A stretch of 64,000 nucleotides of DNA from G963676095 sp963676095 (GCA_963676095.1 OY781040.1:3286001-3350000); one strand, 5' to 3'; positions 1 to 8,500 are shown, counted from the first letter of the stretch. Numbers and translations are program-made. Notes: generated by a model from the letters alone, not told the origin.

Positions 1-186
1 CTGTTGCCCAGGATGAGGAATTATATTTATGCCAATATAGAAGGGGAGAAGGAAATCACCCTTGGTTATCATAAAGAAATTGTCAATGCCATCCGCGAAA
101 AAGATGTGGAACGCGCCTATGAAAAAATGCTGGCCCATCTCGACCGGAATATGCAGGTTTATAACAAGTTCCTGAAAAACACCTGA
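1..186 (+). CDS. GntR/FadR-type transcriptional regulator, C-terminal part (FCD domain), cut by window edge
   Basis: The frame is open from the first base and ends at a TGA at 184-186, so this is the 3' end of a gene that begins outside the window. The last 60 residues include a stretch (GYHKEIVNAIREKDVERAYE) like the final helices of FCD ligand-binding domains of FadR-type GntR regulators, where a His is followed by the pattern IxxAIxxxDxxxA and a closing HL. The DNA-binding domain is not visible. The stop codon lies directly at the beginning of an interspersed repeat that also abuts two other genes here. Family call is fairly firm; the regulated pathway is unknown. Confidence 0.65.
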   Translation: MLPRMRNYIYANIEGEKEITLGYHKEIVNAIREKDVERAYEKMLAHLDRNMQVYNKFLKNT

Positions 187-559
187 CGCGAAACTGAACG
201 CGAAGACGGGACTGAACGCAAAGACGCGAAGAGTAGTTTCTTTTGTTAATATGGTTAACAATGTTACTATTGTTATTCTGGTTTCTATTATTGAGCGGAC
301 TTAATTATTTTAATCCGTGTTCATCGGTGCTATCTGTGGTGAAAACTGAACACAAAGTAATTTCTGTTGTTTGAAGTTGCGCCGTTTGAAAGTTTGATAC
401 TTCGTTGTTTAAGTGTTATTTCTGCTGTTGGCCGGTTCTGCCCTTTCCTTCAACAGCGAAGCGTCAAACAATCAAATCGGTCAAACACTTAGGTTAGGGG
501 CAACGCCCCTAAATTTTATTACAGGGTGGTGCGGATTTGAATCCGCACCTGTAAGATAT
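187..559. repeat. Intergenic mosaic repeat block (left edge)
   Basis: This stretch has no convincing gene. It is built of segments that recur across the window: a CTGAACGCAAAGACGC-type segment right after the upstream stop codon, an ATGGTTAACATTGTTAC-type segment, a segment reading CATCGGTGCTATCTGTGG, and CAGCGAAGCGTCAAACAAT. The same segments reappear near 7.0, 10.3, 11.3, 13.0, 14.4, 17.0-17.8, 18.8, 39.1 and 40.9 kb, in either orientation and varying order. Confidence 0.75.
496..549. repeat. Two REP-like palindromes 3' of the OmpA lipoprotein gene
   Basis: A hairpin at 496-510 has arms AGGGGC/GCCCCT with loop AAC, and one at 528-549 has 10-base arms GGTGCGGATT/AATCCGCACC with a two-base loop. 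Neither has a strong T-tract, so they look more like REP palindromes than classical terminators, though they could protect the 3' end of the minus-strand mRNA that stops at 560. Confidence 0.6.
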
Positions 560-1237
560 TTAGTTGCTGCTTCCGGCCTCCCGTTGGGCATCGTTGATCA
601 TTTTGTCATTGGCTGTAATGACAAATTCAACCCTGCGGTTTTGTGCCCGTCCTACTTCTGTTGAATTGTCATATTTAGGGCTTAACTCGCCATAGCCTTT
701 CGCCGTGATGCGGTTACCGCTAATCCCTTTCTGCAGCAGGTAGCCCGAAACTGACCCGGCCCGTTGTTCCGAAAGTCTTTGATTGTATTCTTCAGTCCCG
801 GTGCTGTCGGTATGCCCCTGCACTTCAATATTCGTATCCGGGTAATTGTTCAGCACGACCACCAGCTTGTCAAGGTTGGTTTTTGCCTCCGGGGTCAGAC
901 TGAAACTGTTCAGGGCAAACAAAATACTGCTGTCGAACTCGACACTGATGCCTTCACCTACGCGTTCAACTTTTGCATCAGGAACCGATTGCTGAATGGC
1001 TTCAGCCTGTTTATCCATTTTCCTTCCAATAATGGTACCGGCTGTACCACCTACAGCAGCACCCAAAACCGTTCCCAAAGCGGTATTTCCGGTTGCCTTG
1101 CCAATTGCGGCGCCAAGCACCCCACCACCGGCAACACCTATAAGGCCACCCTTTTGGGTGTTGTTCATCGTTGCACAACTGCTAAACAGCAGCGTTATAG
1201 CCATCAGGCCGCTTGCTAAAGAAATTTTTGTTTTCAT
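560..1237 (-). CDS. OmpA-family lipoprotein with glycine-zipper segment
   Basis: A 225-residue envelope lipoprotein. I take the ATG at 1237, not the TTG at 1249, because it gives a standard lipoprotein signal: basic start, hydrophobic core, lipobox LFSSC with the lipidated Cys at about residue 21. Residues about 30-75 are rich in Gly/Ala with repeated GxxxG (GGLIGVAGGGVLGAAIGK), a glycine-zipper hairpin. The C-terminal half is an OmpA-like peptidoglycan-binding domain (GHTDSTGTEEYNQRLSEQRA, then NRRVEF near the end). It probably tethers the outer membrane to the cell wall. It is a single gene with no same-strand neighbour within 200 bases. Confidence 0.88.
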   Translation of the reverse strand: MKTKISLASGLMAITLLFSSCATMNNTQKGGLIGVAGGGVLGAAIGKATGNTALGTVLGAAVGGTAGTIIGRKMDKQAEAIQQSVPDAKVERVGEGISVEFDSSILFALNSFSLTPEAKTNLDKLVVVLNNYPDTNIEVQGHTDSTGTEEYNQRLSEQRAGSVSGYLLQKGISGNRITAKGYGELSPKYDNSTEVGRAQNRRVEFVITANDKMINDAQREAGSSN

Positions 1238-1486
1238 TTGGTCTTTCAATTAAGTTGTATTTCTGTCATATTTGTCTGTTCTCTAAAAAATGCATGATCT
1301 ATGTAATAGGTAAAAAAATCAACTGCTGAAAAATTAGTTTCCAAATAAACAACATCCTTAACCGGAAGTTCAGTTTTCAGAATAGGGTTCCTTTCTGGCG
1401 ATAAAATACAGCAAATGTTGTTCCGAAGAATACTCCTCAGTCTAAAGACTCTTGATTTCTGTCCGTCCGGTCTGAGTTGTCAGTTC

Positions 1487-2407
1487 CTACTTTCGGAATG
1501 AGAAGGTTGTTGTTCCAATATTATTCCCGTCGGTAAAGATATCGATCGAGTATTCGCCTTGCATAAACGGGGCTTCACCCTGGTTGTCCCAAAAAATATT
1601 GACAGGAAGCTCATTCCCTTCATAAGTTACTTCACGCATAACCGAGAATGGAATTTTAAGGTCCTCAAACTGGAACAGGTCATTCTTCGATTTTACCATC
1701 AGGATCTGGTCCGGACGTAGAATACGAACATAAATATTTTTATTGCCCCGTTTTGCAGTAACGTTCTTGCTCAGCGTAAAGCTGATTTGAAGCTTTTCTG
1801 CCTTGGAACAGTTGTTTACCTCGTTTCCTTTCTTGTTAATACCTGTAACAGTCAGGTTCATCGCTTCAAGCATGGCCGCCTTTTCAACTTTTTGAGAAAG
1901 TTGTTCCTTTTCTTTCTGGAGGGCTTTATTTCGTGACTCAACCTCTATATAATCCTGCTTGACCTGTTTGTTTTCCTCCATCAGTATTTTGTTTCGCCGG
2001 TTAAGAGAATCGACCTGCATAATATAATTCCGCATAATCCTGCGCAGCGACCCGACTTGATCCTGGTAGTTGGCTATCTGCGCATAGCTGGCTTTCTTTA
2101 CCTGCCCGATTTCGAGCATCAGGTCCTTTACTTTGGTTTGGGCAATAAATAGCTGGGCATTCAGCGTATCGTTGTCTGTTTTTAGCGAATCATAATTTTG
2201 GACCATCCCGTTCAATTCCTGCTGCAGGGAATCCTTTTCTGCGTTCAGGGAATCCATCATTTTTTTATTTTCGCTGTGCTGCATAAAAAAAAGGACCAGG
2301 AGCACCAGCAGGATTACAGAAAGGAAGATGACGATCAGGTTATTCCTTCTTTCCTTATCCGTATTGCCAAGCGAAAATTTCTTTTTCTTATTTTCCAGAT
2401 CAGCCAT
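1487..2407 (-). CDS. Membrane-anchored coiled-coil protein, conserved in Bacteroidota, function unknown
   Basis: 306 residues. A charged N-terminus (KKKKFSLGNTDKERRNN) is followed by one membrane helix at about residues 24-43, then a long heptad-patterned coiled coil at about 45-180 (repeated DSL, LQQEL, LMEENKQV). The last 120 residues look like a compact beta-rich domain (ISFTLSKNVTAKRGNKNIYV). The layout suggests a periplasm-facing envelope or cell-shape protein, but I do not recognise a named family. It is transcribed divergently from radA, with a near-consensus promoter at 2445-2475. Confidence 0.72.
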   Translation of the reverse strand: MADLENKKKKFSLGNTDKERRNNLIVIFLSVILLVLLVLFFMQHSENKKMMDSLNAEKDSLQQELNGMVQNYDSLKTDNDTLNAQLFIAQTKVKDLMLEIGQVKKASYAQIANYQDQVGSLRRIMRNYIMQVDSLNRRNKILMEENKQVKQDYIEVESRNKALQKEKEQLSQKVEKAAMLEAMNLTVTGINKKGNEVNNCSKAEKLQISFTLSKNVTAKRGNKNIYVRILRPDQILMVKSKNDLFQFEDLKIPFSVMREVTYEGNELPVNIFWDNQGEAPFMQGEYSIDIFTDGNNIGTTTFSFRK

Positions 2408-2444
2408 AGTTTCCCGTGTTTTTTATAATAAAAAGTAACGCTCA

Positions 2445-2475
2445 CAAAAATAGTATTATTTTACAGCAGGTCAAA
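2445..2475 (-). promoter_or_regulatory. Bacteroidota-type promoter for the coiled-coil gene
   Basis: On the minus strand TTTG (2472-2475) is followed after exactly 19 bases by TATTTTTG (2445-2452), matching TTTG-N19-21-TAnnTTTG. The predicted start lies about 30 bases upstream of the ATG at 2407. Confidence 0.65.
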
Positions 2476-2537
2476 CTTCACCCCTTTGGAAATTTCCGGG
2501 ATATCGTTTTTATATTTCTTCCTGCTCTTGTTGTAAA

Positions 2538-2568
2538 TTGGAATCGGTCCGGCCTTTCCTTATTTTTG
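2538..2568 (+). promoter_or_regulatory. Bacteroidota-type promoter for radA
   Basis: TTG at 2538-2540, 20 bases, then TATTTTTG at 2561-2568. The expected start of transcription is about 20 bases ahead of the radA ATG. Together with the minus-strand promoter this makes a compact divergent promoter region. Confidence 0.6.
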
Positions 2569-2596
2569 TATATTAATTTTCGAAAAAAGTCAGGTA

Positions 2597-3961
2597 ATGG
2601 CCAAAGCAAAAACAGTGTTTGTTTGTCAGAATTGCGGGAACCAGTCGCCCAAGTGGGTGGGACGTTGTACGAATTGCGGTGAGTGGAATACTTATGTGGA
2701 AGAAGTACAGGTAAAGGAGGTGAAGAATACATTACCTTCCCGCATGCCCAGTGGTTCCCGGCCCCAGAAGTTATCGGAGGTCGATTCCGGACAGATCGGG
2801 CGGATCGATACCCGGAATGCAGAGCTTAACCGCTCCCTGGGCGGAGGACTTGTTCCCGGATCGCTGGTATTGATTGGCGGTGAACCGGGTATTGGTAAAT
2901 CGACCCTGGTGCTCCAGCTTGCCCTTGACCTGAACGACCGGAAAATTCTTTATGTTTCCGGGGAGGAAAGTATACAGCAGATCAAGATCCGCGCCGACAG
3001 GCTCAAGCGGGAAAATGAAAACTGTTATTTCCTTAGTGAAACTTCGCTTGAGAACATCCTTTCACACTGTGAATACATGGAACCGGAGATGCTTGTGATC
3101 GACTCTATTCAGACCATTTCAACTTCATATATCGAATCGTCTCCGGGAACAGTGAGCCAGGTACGCGAGTGTACCAACGGCATCCTGAGATACGCAAAGG
3201 AACGGCGGGTCCCGGTGATCCTGATCGGCCACATAACCAAGGAGGGGAGCCTGGCCGGGCCTAAAGTACTGGAGCATATGGTCGACACTGTCCTTCAGTT
3301 TGAAGGGGAAAACCAGTATATGTACCGGATCCTTCGTACCGTGAAAAACCGCTTTGGGTCGACATCGGAGCTGGGTATTTTCGAGATGGGCAATTCAGGC
3401 ATGAGAGAAGTTTCTAACCCGTCTGAACTATTGATTAACCGTGATGATAACGGACTGAGCGGGACCGCTATCGCCTGTGCCATCGAGGGAAACCGGCCTT
3501 TGCTTATCGAGATACAGTCACTGGTCAGTACAGCTGCCTACGGAACGCCGCAGCGTTCGTCCACCGGATTCGACCTGAGGCGTATGAATATGCTGCTTGC
3601 TGTACTTGAGAAGAGGGCCGGCTTCAAGCTGGCTGCGAAGGATGTCTTTCTGAATATAGCGGGGGGAATAAGAGTCGACGATCCGGCGATTGACCTTGCT
3701 GTGATTTCCGCAATCCTTTCTTCCAACTTCGACCTGCCAATTCCTAAAGAGGTTTGTTTTACAGGCGAAGTGGGTTTGTCAGGAGAGATCAGGGCTGTTA
3801 ACAGGTTTGAACAACGTATTTTTGAAGCGGAAAAATTGGGGATGCATAAAATTTTCATTCCGGAAAGCGGAAAAGCACTCAACCGCGGAAAATTCAGTAT
3901 CAATATCGAACAGGTTTCCCGGGTAGATGATTTCTTTCGCAGATTATTCAGAAAAAAGTAA
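2597..3961 (+). CDS. radA: DNA repair protein RadA
   Basis: 454 residues, the usual RadA length. It has the N-terminal C4 zinc finger (C10, C13, C24, C27), a RecA-like ATPase with Walker A GEPGIGKST at 95-103, the diagnostic RadA motif KNRFG at 250-254, and a C-terminal Lon-protease-like domain from about residue 300. RadA is a hexameric helicase that drives branch migration in recombination. It is a single-gene unit: its own promoter lies upstream, and a hairpin 11 bases after the stop could end it. On the opposite strand just beyond lies a cobalamin riboswitch pointing toward the 3' end of this gene. Confidence 0.97.
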   Translation: MAKAKTVFVCQNCGNQSPKWVGRCTNCGEWNTYVEEVQVKEVKNTLPSRMPSGSRPQKLSEVDSGQIGRIDTRNAELNRSLGGGLVPGSLVLIGGEPGIGKSTLVLQLALDLNDRKILYVSGEESIQQIKIRADRLKRENENCYFLSETSLENILSHCEYMEPEMLVIDSIQTISTSYIESSPGTVSQVRECTNGILRYAKERRVPVILIGHITKEGSLAGPKVLEHMVDTVLQFEGENQYMYRILRTVKNRFGSTSELGIFEMGNSGMREVSNPSELLINRDDNGLSGTAIACAIEGNRPLLIEIQSLVSTAAYGTPQRSSTGFDLRRMNMLLAVLEKRAGFKLAAKDVFLNIAGGIRVDDPAIDLAVISAILSSNFDLPIPKEVCFTGEVGLSGEIRAVNRFEQRIFEAEKLGMHKIFIPESGKALNRGKFSINIEQVSRVDDFFRRLFRKK

Positions 3962-3971
3962 TGCTTATTGG

Positions 3972-4004
3972 AAAAAAAGCTGTGGCCCCTGACCAACAGC
4001 TTTT
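3972..4004. terminator. Rho-independent terminator, stronger for the minus-strand riboswitch RNA
   Basis: AAAAGCTGT (3975-3983) pairs with ACAGCTTTT (3996-4004), extended by GG/CC. On the minus strand the stem is followed by seven T residues (3972-3978), a classical terminator for RNA starting at the riboswitch. On the plus strand it sits 11 bases past the radA stop with a T4 run, so it may be bidirectional. Confidence 0.75.
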
Positions 4005-4097
4005 AACAGTTACATTGCCCCTTCAATTGGCAGAAATCGGGGACGAATGAAGCCAGGGATGCGCCCAAAGGCGGCGTTTTTACCCCGAAAACTTCTG

Positions 4098-4293
4098 TTA
4101 GCGGCAGGTCTTCTGGCTTACCCTGGTACCGGAACCTTCCCGCTGCTTCCGGTTTTTCAGGAAGCTTTTTAGCAGTGGTATGTCCTCCGGGACCTTTAAA
4201 CGGGCTTACAGCTGCGGGGACAGCTCCTGTTTTTCACAGGATTCCCTTTTCATCCGGACTGGTTCTTAGCATCCGGAACCGTTAACCTGTTGC
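4098..4293 (-). ncRNA. Cobalamin (adenosylcobalamin-class) riboswitch aptamer, orphan
   Basis: Read on the minus strand this has the conserved cobalamin aptamer blocks in order: GAAAAGGGAATCCTGTGAAA, then GAGCTGTCCCCGCAGCTGTA, a central GGAGGAC and CCACTG, GGGAAGG, and AAGCCAGAAGACCTGCC at the end. The B12 box and kissing-loop elements are all recognisable. No gene follows in its sense direction: the RNA would run about 95 bases and meet a terminator at 3972-4004, facing the 3' end of radA. The DUF4296-type gene at 4403 is on the other strand. It could be a relic of a lost transport gene or a stand-alone regulatory RNA. Confidence 0.92.
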
Positions 4294-4402
4294 AATAATA
4301 CAACTAATTTTTTGGGTAAGGCACACTGTTATTTTAATTTTTTATATCTTTTTTAAACTCTGATTATCGGTTTATATAGCTGAGAATTCTAATTTTGTGT
4401 CC

Positions 4403-4849
4403 ATGAGAAATAGAATAGTGAAAGTTTTTGTCATTTCGCTGGCGTGCCTGCTGGCTGCTGCTACCTGGTCGTGCAAGGAGAAGGGTTATCCGAAACCGAA
4501 ACACCTGATCAGTGAAAAGAAAATGGCCAATATACTTTATGATATACATCTGAGCCAGGCTATGGCTGAGCGCTACCGGAGAAGGAATTCGGACAGTATC
4601 CGGATAGACCCGAAAGCTTTTTACCAGTCGGTGCTCGATAAGTACCATATTGAGGACTCCGTCCTGACAAAATCGATCATTTATTATTCAACTTACCCTA
4701 AACTTTATGAGCGGATTTATTCCAGGGTGATCGAACGGATGAATATGGAACAGGAAGAGATGAGAAAGAAAGAGAACATTAAAATTCCTGGTCGGGAAGA
4801 GAAAGGGCATGAGAGGAAGCCTGACCGTCTGCCTGAGAGAGAAGAGTAA
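4403..4849 (+). CDS. DUF4296-type lipoprotein
   Basis: 148 residues from the ATG at 4403 (a GTG six bases upstream is less likely). The N-terminus is a lipoprotein signal ending in ATWSC, lipid Cys at about residue 24. The middle has the pattern seen in DUF4296 proteins of Bacteroidota (MANILYDIHLSQAMAERYRR, later Y-H-I-x-D-S-V-L and YYSTYPKLYERIYSRV). The tail is highly charged (KEE/RKP repeats). Function unknown; it sits just upstream of the amidohydrolase-like gene, gap 46 bases, so the two are probably co-transcribed. Confidence 0.72.
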   Translation: MRNRIVKVFVISLACLLAAATWSCKEKGYPKPKHLISEKKMANILYDIHLSQAMAERYRRRNSDSIRIDPKAFYQSVLDKYHIEDSVLTKSIIYYSTYPKLYERIYSRVIERMNMEQEEMRKKENIKIPGREEKGHERKPDRLPEREE

Positions 4850-4895
4850 GGCAGAACGCAAATTTTAGTGTCTATGTGGTAAAAAATAAAATTTG

Positions 4896-5381
4896 ATGAA
4901 GCGGTTTGCAGCACATTTCGTGTTCCCTGTTTATGAACCTCCCTTTTCCAAAGGCATTGTTGAAACAGATGAGGCGGGAAATATCCTTGGCCTTGTCGAT
5001 ACGAAGGGTGAACTCATGGAACTGGCGGGCATGGAGTTTCATAACGGGATTATTTGTCCTGCTTTTGTTTTTCCGGAAAATCCATCATGGAATTTTTATT
5101 TTTCCAGGTTCCCTTTCCTGAAAAAGTACGAAAGGCTGGTCCAGGGAGAGATCCCTGGTGACCGTACGGTCCTGGAATGGATGAAAGCGGTTCAGAAAGA
5201 AGATAATCTCAGTATGGAATTGCTGATCCGCGTTTTTACACTCGATTCTGCAAGGGCTGTTGGAGAACACCATCTGGGAACACTTGAACCGGGAAAACGT
5301 CCGGGTTTGATCCTGATTGGCCGGATCGACTATCCAACCATGAAACTTACCGAAGGCAGCCGGTTGAAGCGACTGATTTAA
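4896..5381 (+). CDS. Short amidohydrolase-like protein lacking the catalytic barrel
   Basis: 161 residues from ATG at 4896. Residues about 15-55 read like the N-terminal beta-sandwich of amidohydrolases (GIVETDEAGNILGLVDTKGE, then FHNGIICPAFV). The C-terminal 60 residues read like the closing segment of the same superfamily (TLDSARAVGEHHLGTLEPGK, then GLILI and LTEGSRLKRL). The TIM barrel with the metal-binding HxH, His, His and Asp residues is missing; only about 50 residues join the two ends. The frame is intact, so this may be a working non-enzymatic remnant and not a fresh pseudogene. Confidence 0.6.
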   Translation: MKRFAAHFVFPVYEPPFSKGIVETDEAGNILGLVDTKGELMELAGMEFHNGIICPAFVFPENPSWNFYFSRFPFLKKYERLVQGEIPGDRTVLEWMKAVQKEDNLSMELLIRVFTLDSARAVGEHHLGTLEPGKRPGLILIGRIDYPTMKLTEGSRLKRLI

Positions 5382-5393
5382 TCAGTACTTTTG
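5364..5393 (+). promoter_or_regulatory. Bacteroidota-type promoter for the radical SAM gene
   Basis: TTG at 5364-5366, then 19 bases, then TACTTTTG at 5386-5393. It overlaps the end of the upstream gene and would start transcription about 10 bases before the ATG at 5410. Confidence 0.6.
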
Positions 5394-5409
5394 CGGCAAA
5401 GCTTTTGCT

Positions 5410-6189
5410 ATGTCGACTTTTCTTTTTGATAAAATTATTTTTGGACCGGTAAAGAGCCGCAGGCTTGGCGTTTCGCTGGGGATTAACCTTCTTCCGGAAG
5501 ACAGCAAGTTGTGTTCGTTCGACTGTATTTATTGCGAATGTGGATGGACCCCGAGGTTACGGGCCAAAAAGGCAGAACTCCCCTCCCGGGAGCTGGTGGC
5601 CCAAAAGCTGGAGGAACAACTCCGGCAGATGAGTGAACAGTGTGAATTACCGGATGTGATCACCTTTGCCGGTAATGGAGAACCGACCCTTCACCCTGAA
5701 TTTGCCGGGATTGTCGATGATACCCTGACCCTTCGTAACAGGTTTGCCCCTGACTGCCGGATCGCAGTCCTTTCCAATTCGACCATGATCCACCGGGAAG
5801 AAGTTTTCCAGGCCTTGCTTAAGATAGATGACAATATCCTGAAGCTGGATTCTGCCATTCCTTCGACAGTTGAAAAATTGGATTGTCCGCTTGGCCATTT
5901 CGATCTTGAAAAAGTAATTGCCCATCTGGCCAGGTTTGGCAATCACGCCATTATTCAGACCATGTTTCTGCGCGGTGAAAATAAAGGAAAATACATCGAT
6001 AACACAACAACCGGAGAACTTGATGCCTGGCTGAAGACCCTTCAGGTAATACAGCCTGGTAAAGTGATGGTTTATTCGATTGACCGTGATACACCCGCCC
6101 GGGGATTGAGCAGGGTGAGCCGGGATGAACTGGAGCGGATCGCTTCCCGGGTCAGGGAGGCCGGCTTCGAAGTCCAGGTCTCTGCCTGA
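5410..6189 (+). CDS. Radical SAM protein
   Basis: 259 residues. The N-terminal FGPVKSRRLGVSLGINLLP precedes the [4Fe-4S]/SAM-binding cysteines C35, C39 and C42 (CSFDCIYC). FAGNGEPTLHPEF is the usual glycine-rich strand of radical SAM proteins. The first 30 residues resemble a small subgroup often annotated as Fe-S oxidoreductases or wybutosine-like radical SAM proteins. The substrate cannot be told from sequence. It has its own promoter. Confidence 0.85.
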   Translation: MSTFLFDKIIFGPVKSRRLGVSLGINLLPEDSKLCSFDCIYCECGWTPRLRAKKAELPSRELVAQKLEEQLRQMSEQCELPDVITFAGNGEPTLHPEFAGIVDDTLTLRNRFAPDCRIAVLSNSTMIHREEVFQALLKIDDNILKLDSAIPSTVEKLDCPLGHFDLEKVIAHLARFGNHAIIQTMFLRGENKGKYIDNTTTGELDAWLKTLQVIQPGKVMVYSIDRDTPARGLSRVSRDELERIASRVREAGFEVQVSA

Positions 6190-6477
6190 CCGGAAAAACG
6201 GGACTGATCATTTTTGAATTATCAGTTGAGGTATGCCTTCTTTAAAACCATTTGACCACCTAACTAGTCAACCATTTTTTATAACGAGTGAACCTCTGCT
6301 AAATTTAGGTTCCCCTTTTTTGACAACATATTTCATCCATGATTGTTTAAGTAGTGTCTCCCCTGAACTGGTAATCTTTGGATGCTGCTTATCAGGAGGA
6401 TCGTTATCTCCTGCGACCTTAACTTATAGATTAGGAATAAGATATTGATTTTATTTTACCATAAACCGGGGAGAGAA

Positions 6478-6987
6478 ATGCTGTTTTTCCGGGATAAAAA
6501 AGTACGTATGACAATAAATTCATCTGCGGCTATTTTTACGGCCGTGAGGCATAATGACCTGCAATCCCTTTCCGGGCTGTTGACTGAAAATCCGGATATA
6601 AATGCTGTCGATCCTCAGGGACACACCCCCCTGATTATTGCTACCTACCATGGGTTGATGGACGCCAGTGTGTTGCTGCTTGATCACGGGGCAGATATTA
6701 ACTATCAGGATTACTCGGGCAATACCGCCCTGATGGGAGTTTGTTTTAAAGGCTACGATGATATCCTGCAGCTGTTGCTTTCGAGGGGCGCTGATGTTAA
6801 CCTTAAGAACCAGGGCCATGGAACCGCCCTGATGTTTGCAGCCATGTACGGTCACCGGAAAATTGTGGAAAAACTGCTGGCTGTTGGAGCTGATCCCGAG
6901 GTTCGGGATACGCGGGGGCTCAGGGCTGTTGATCTTGCCGTGCAACAGGGCAATCAGTCCATTGTTAACCTGTTGAAAAAAATATAG
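6478..6987 (+). CDS. Ankyrin-repeat protein
   Basis: About 170 residues from the ATG at 6478, preceded by GGGAGAG; a second ATG at 6508 is possible. Four to five ankyrin repeats are visible with the G-x-T-P/A-L-x-x-A and L-L-x-x-G-A-D consensus (GHTPLIIATYHG, LLDHGADINYQDYSGNTALM, LLSRGADVNLKNQGHGTALM, LLAVGADPEVRD). There is no signal peptide, so it is a likely cytoplasmic protein-binding scaffold. The 288 bases upstream hold nothing recognisable. Confidence 0.85.
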   Translation: MLFFRDKKVRMTINSSAAIFTAVRHNDLQSLSGLLTENPDINAVDPQGHTPLIIATYHGLMDASVLLLDHGADINYQDYSGNTALMGVCFKGYDDILQLLLSRGADVNLKNQGHGTALMFAAMYGHRKIVEKLLAVGADPEVRDTRGLRAVDLAVQQGNQSIVNLLKKI

Positions 6988-7153
6988 GGACGGGAACACT
7001 TTAGGACAAGACGCAAAGCCCGGAGTCCGGCCTGCAAACGAACAATAGCTGTTTTAATCTTCGGTTGTTTAATGCTTTCCGGTTGTGGGGCACTGAAAGT
7101 ATAGGACCGGCGAACAATAGTAACAACAGAAACAATGTTAACCATTTTAACTA

Positions 7154-7906
7154 TTATCCTTCTCCCTCCTGCATCCATAGACGGGCAATCTCAACAGAGA
7201 TCCGGCTGATATTTTCGAAGAGGAATTTTACGAAAAATTCATGGGCCTGTTCATCGGCCTTGTCCGAAATAATGCGGATTACGGAACACGGGATGTTATA
7301 GTCGGCTGCCACCTGTGCGATTGCAGCTCCTTCCATTTCGGTGCAGAGCAATTCCGGAAACCGGTTGCAAATCCTGTTTTTCCCTTCGGCAGAAGCAATG
7401 AACTGGTCCCCTGTACCAATCGAACCTATAAAAAGACCGGGGTGGTAACCATTACCAATTGCCGGGTATTCGCCTTTGTCCAGGTTAAGGATGAATTTCT
7501 GTACTGCCCGGTGAGATTTTTGCCAGGCAACCGGGAGCAGCCCGAATTCAAATTTTTTCCAAAAAGGAGGTTCTACCTCAGGAAAATTCTCCAGCATATT
7601 GAGTTCCACGTCGTGTTGCACCAGCTTGTCGGCAACAATGATGTCCCCTACATTTAATTGCGCCTGCATCGATCCGGCAAGCCCGATGAAAAGCAACTGG
7701 TCTGCGTGATAAAGGTTTATGAGACTTGTTGCTGTCGATGCGGCAGCAACCTTTCCCCAACCCGAAAGGCACATCACAACTTCTTGTCCCTCGATGGTCC
7801 CTGAGTAAAACTCCCTCGATCCATGTTTTTCCACCTTCAGGTCTTTTATCAGATCCTCCAGCATCAGGATCTCTTCTTTCATTGCTCCTATAAGTCCGGT
7901 TTTCAT
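7154..7906 (-). CDS. mtnN: 5'-methylthioadenosine/S-adenosylhomocysteine nucleosidase
   Basis: 250 residues. The start IGAMKEEI holds the conserved Glu12; CTEMEGAAIAQVA holds the substrate-binding Met-Glu; and IISDKAD contains the catalytic Asp. It cleaves adenine from methylthioadenosine and S-adenosylhomocysteine, recycling the by-products of SAM reactions. A futalosine hydrolase is a distant alternative in the same fold, but these motifs fit MtnN better. A TATTTTTG -7 box at 7923-7930 lies just upstream and the start is preceded by CCAGGAG. It is monocistronic. Confidence 0.88.
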   Translation of the reverse strand: MKTGLIGAMKEEILMLEDLIKDLKVEKHGSREFYSGTIEGQEVVMCLSGWGKVAAASTATSLINLYHADQLLFIGLAGSMQAQLNVGDIIVADKLVQHDVELNMLENFPEVEPPFWKKFEFGLLPVAWQKSHRAVQKFILNLDKGEYPAIGNGYHPGLFIGSIGTGDQFIASAEGKNRICNRFPELLCTEMEGAAIAQVAADYNIPCSVIRIISDKADEQAHEFFVKFLFENISRISVEIARLWMQEGEG

Positions 7907-8021
7907 CTCCTGGATTTTTTGTCAAAAATAATACCTCCCGGGTTTTCTTTTGTGTTTTTTCCCGGATTTCTAATGTCAGGTCAAATGGGATCAAATGACA
8001 ATTCCGGTGGATAAAGATTAT

Positions 8022-8240
8022 TTAAGCATAAATTTTGGCTAATCGGAATAGGAAGAAGGACTCCGCAAAGCACAATCTAAAAGCTTTAATCCTGGCATTG
8101 AAAGATTCGACAGAGGTATTGGAGACGACAGTATAGACCATCCGAAATCCGTTAAGACTCCGTCGCAAATACCGGGCATATGCGTTCTCAATGTAAGATT
8201 TCTTCGGTGAAACCCAATCAGAGAATCTTTTTTTAATCAG
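8022..8240 (-). pseudogene. ISAon1/ISL3-like transposase, C-terminal remnant
   Basis: Conceptual translation of the minus strand gives a run ending at a TAA at 8022-8024 that contains SNTSVESFNARIKAFR and then FFLFRLAKIYA, the characteristic C-terminus of ISAon1-type DDE transposases of Bacteroidota. Everything upstream of about 8240 is missing or unrecognisable, so it is a dead fragment. Confidence 0.7.
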
Positions 8241-8264
8241 GAAAATTCAGAACAGAACGGTGCG

Positions 8265-8500
8265 GATGGCCGTCAAAACGCCCGGGGGAGGGTTCGTTTT
8301 GACAAGATTTTTGCTTCCTTTTCATCGACTGGAAAAGGAAGAGCCTGTCCGGCTCAAGGACAGAAATTACAAAAAAAGTTGTTGTTTGCGCTTAAAAGAA
8401 TCCGGATCCGGTAAGCGGGACCTGATTGCCTAAATCAGAAAGGCCATCGGAATTTTGATTAAACGGGTATTCTGCCTGGCAGGCAATGATAAACTTATCT
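8265..8500. repeat. Dispersed repeat, copy 1 (inverted copy at 49668-49915)
   Basis: Read on the minus strand this matches, with scattered changes, the plus strand at 49668-49915. Shared landmarks are AATACCCGTT, CCGGATCCGGATTCTTTTAA, the hairpin GAGCCGGACAGGCTC, and a 9-base stem GTCAAAACG/CGTTTTGAC around a C/G-rich loop. It adjoins the ISAon1 remnant, so it may be part of the same dead element. Confidence 0.7.

Noticed and set aside
3538..3996. Gene downstream of the cobalamin riboswitch on the minus strand
   Set aside because: The only frame there is antisense to the conserved C-terminus of RadA, lies beyond the terminator and has no recognisable protein features.
4098..4293. Riboswitch control of radA or of the DUF4296-type gene
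   Set aside because: Both genes are on the plus strand and the aptamer only fits its consensus on the minus strand, so ordinary cis control is not possible.
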